The translations under genes were made by a program, and so were the position numbers. Positions 43,837 to 45,963 of a stretch of DNA of 45,963 bases are shown piece by piece. Each line of letters opens with the position of its first letter. Within the stretch, counting starts at the first letter, position 1. The stretch is from Muribaculaceae bacterium (lineage in GTDB: Bacteria > Bacteroidota > Bacteroidia > Bacteroidales > Muribaculaceae). The stretch covers positions 1 through 45,963 of the forward strand of contig JAFTRI010000013.1 of assembly GCA_017462345.1 (NCBI GenBank), given 5' to 3'. Under the pieces are notes generated by a model. The model did not search any database, was not told the DNA's origin, and saw only the letters and a program-made list of their open reading frames with translations.

Positions 43837-44280
43837 CTACTTTCCCGACTTTTCCTTCAACAAGTCGCGTATTTCAGTGAGAAGCAGTTCCTCTTTCGAT
43901 GGAGCCGGAGGCGCAGCCGGAGCAGGAACTTCCTCTTTTTTCCTTTTCAGTTTTGCAAGCATTCTTATCGCCACGAAAATACAGAATGCGATAATAACGA
44001 AATCGACTATATTCTGAATGAATGCACCGTACTTTATCAGCACCGCAGCAGCCGTCTCCTCTCCGGTCACAGGGTCAACCGTTGCCGGAGTAAGCACATA
44101 GCTCAGATCTGAAAAATTGACACCACCGGTCAGTTTCCCGATAGCCGGCATGATCACATCATTCACAAGCGATGTCACTATCTTTCCAAACGCACCGCCG
44201 ATGATAACACCGACAGCCATGTCTATCACATTGCCTTTCATGGCAAAATCCTTAAAATCAGAGAGAAATTTACTCTTCAT
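43837..44280 (-). CDS. mscL: Large-conductance mechanosensitive channel
   Basis: The 147-residue protein forms a pentameric channel that opens under membrane tension during osmotic downshock. The N-terminal helix and first membrane segment are [26 protein letters not shown]-like (residues ~9-34), followed by a periplasmic loop with TGGVNFSDL, the second membrane segment ([18 protein letters not shown]) and a charged C-terminal helix after the proline- and alanine-rich linker. The length fits the family. A -7 element lies 47 bp upstream. Confidence 0.95.
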   Translation of the reverse strand: MKSKFLSDFKDFAMKGNVIDMAVGVIIGGAFGKIVTSLVNDVIMPAIGKLTGGVNFSDLSYVLTPATVDPVTGEETAAAVLIKYGAFIQNIVDFVIIAFCIFVAIRMLAKLKRKKEEVPAPAAPPAPSKEELLLTEIRDLLKEKSGK

Positions 44281-44326
44281 AATAGTTGTGTATTTATGTT
44301 TTTTGTTCCAAAATTCTATTTCCCTA

Positions 44327-44334
44327 CAAAATTA
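44327..44334 (-). promoter_or_regulatory. Promoter -7 element for mscL
   Basis: Minus-strand TAATTTTG matches TAnnTTTG. The divergent gap 44281-44502 also carries the gap promoter. Confidence 0.55.
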
Positions 44335-44388
44335 AGGAAATAATTCCTTTATTTGCCCCTTGCACTCATCTATTTGAAAAAAAATTAT

Positions 44389-44396
44389 TACTTTTG
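44389..44396 (+). promoter_or_regulatory. Promoter -7 element for gap
   Basis: TACTTTTG matches TAnnTTTG, 106 bp upstream of the gap start codon, which leaves a long 5' leader. TATTTG lies just upstream as a possible -33 contact. Confidence 0.55.
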
Positions 44397-44496
44397 CGAT
44401 GCCAAAAGTAGGGCGATGTGACAACCGATAGTTTTCCAACGCCTGAGCGGGCATGGAACATAGGAATTTATTATATCATAACCCAATATTTTTTAA

Positions 44497-45513
<1,017 letters not shown>

Positions 45514-45540
45514 TCCCCGTTACTCATATTAACATCACGA

Positions 45541-45576
45541 CAAGGGACTGTGTCAGTTGACACAGTCCCTTGTTTC
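45541..45576 (+). terminator. Intrinsic terminator after gap
   Basis: CAAGGGACTGTGTC and GACACAGTCCCTTG pair perfectly around a four-base loop, followed by a T-rich tract. Confidence 0.92.
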
Positions 45577-45670
45577 CTTTATACCAAACCACGCTACACA
45601 CACATCCGTCTGGACGGTACAACCGCGCCCGATTTTATACATTTTATATTATTTTAATAATCTTAAAAGT

Positions 45671-45704
45671 GGGGGTAAATTGCCGCTTTTTAGCCTTAAT
45701 TTTG
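45671..45704 (+). promoter_or_regulatory. Promoter with G-run and TAATTTTG
   Basis: GGGGGTAA at 45671-45678 lies about 20 bases before TAATTTTG (45697-45704), the same arrangement seen at 3371-3404. It precedes the secreted-protein start by 34 bp. Confidence 0.5.
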
Positions 45705-45738
45705 CAGAATAAGAAATAATCTCAAAAATCAAAAACTA

Positions 45739-45963
45739 ATGGAACAAACCAATCCACTCAGATTAGCGGCACTGCTGATGCTGTCAACATCCTGTTTTAC
45801 AGCTACACAAGCCACGACAGCAGCACTCCCCGGCGGGCTGTATATCGCCCACAAGGGCGGCAACATCCTGTACAAGCAGAACGGCACCACCTACGACACA
45901 GGAATACCGGCAGGCGCACACCCGTTCCAGATGCAGATCTATAATGACGCCCTCTATGTTGCC
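45739..45963 (+). CDS. Secreted beta-rich protein, 3' truncated by window end
   Basis: The frame runs from ATG 45739 to the window end without a stop (75 residues visible). It begins with a signal peptide (MEQTNPLRLAALLMLSTSC region, then an alanine- and threonine-rich stretch), followed by LYIAHKGGNILYKQNG and HPFQMQIYNDALYVA, which look like beta-propeller blade strands. The cysteine at the end of the hydrophobic part could be a lipobox. It is preceded by a promoter. The remainder lies outside, so no function can be given. Confidence 0.75.
   Translation, partial: MEQTNPLRLAALLMLSTSCFTATQATTAALPGGLYIAHKGGNILYKQNGTTYDTGIPAGAHPFQMQIYNDALYVA

Overview
The window looks like chromosomal DNA of a gut member of the Bacteroidales, most likely Muribaculaceae-like. 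The family call is inference. The order-level call rests on promoters with the Bacteroidetes -7 element TAnnTTTG, on C-terminal domains of the type IX secretion (T9SS) kind, on a 2-oxoacid:ferredoxin oxidoreductase pair, on menaquinone genes, and on lipoproteins with Bacteroidetes-type signal peptides. Most of the content is housekeeping, with two stretches of accessory character.

Layout. 1-508: the 3' end of a secreted T9SS-type gene, then a tandem 102-bp repeat. 519-3214 (minus): ubiE/menG, purC and phoH, driven from a promoter at about 3240. 3435-4725: a lipoprotein with a YfaP/DUF2135-like region and a 61-residue membrane protein, convergent on a shared terminator. 4861-9451: a host-type promoter followed by a phage-derived island: a phage-like structural protein (841 aa), a tiny coupled ORF (40 aa) and a large terminase with its catalytic acidic residues in place. 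9451-12892: two surface-related genes, a phosphoethanolamine-transferase-like enzyme and a beta-helix lipoprotein. Each is preceded by the same 54-bp repeat module at exactly the same distance from its start codon. 12886-17822 (minus): a tandem ABC ATPase, menA, a fused ATPase-TOPRIM/DUF4435 protein resembling a fused PARIS (AriA-AriB) system, and a DUF2156 protein. 17921-19406 (minus): tRNA-Gly, tRNA-Tyr, ribH, a single-domain SIS isomerase and the SRP RNA.

19603-28627: a secreted protein and then three tandem paralogous secreted phosphodiester glycosidases (NAGPA fold plus Ig-like region plus T9SS tail). The middle copy is a mosaic of the other two. 28825-38915: a TPR membrane protein, a MATE exporter, a polyprenol-phosphate mannosyltransferase, dihydroorotase, a calcium P-type ATPase and korAB. 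39043-45963: cytidine deaminase, a TonB-dependent-receptor-like barrel protein, recA, mscL, gap and the start of another secreted protein.

The most unusual items are the isolated terminase/structural-protein module under a host-type promoter, the fused ATPase-DUF4435 gene at the head of a menA operon, the shuffled repeat modules that appear to supply a leader to two cell-envelope genes, and the mosaic glycosidase array.
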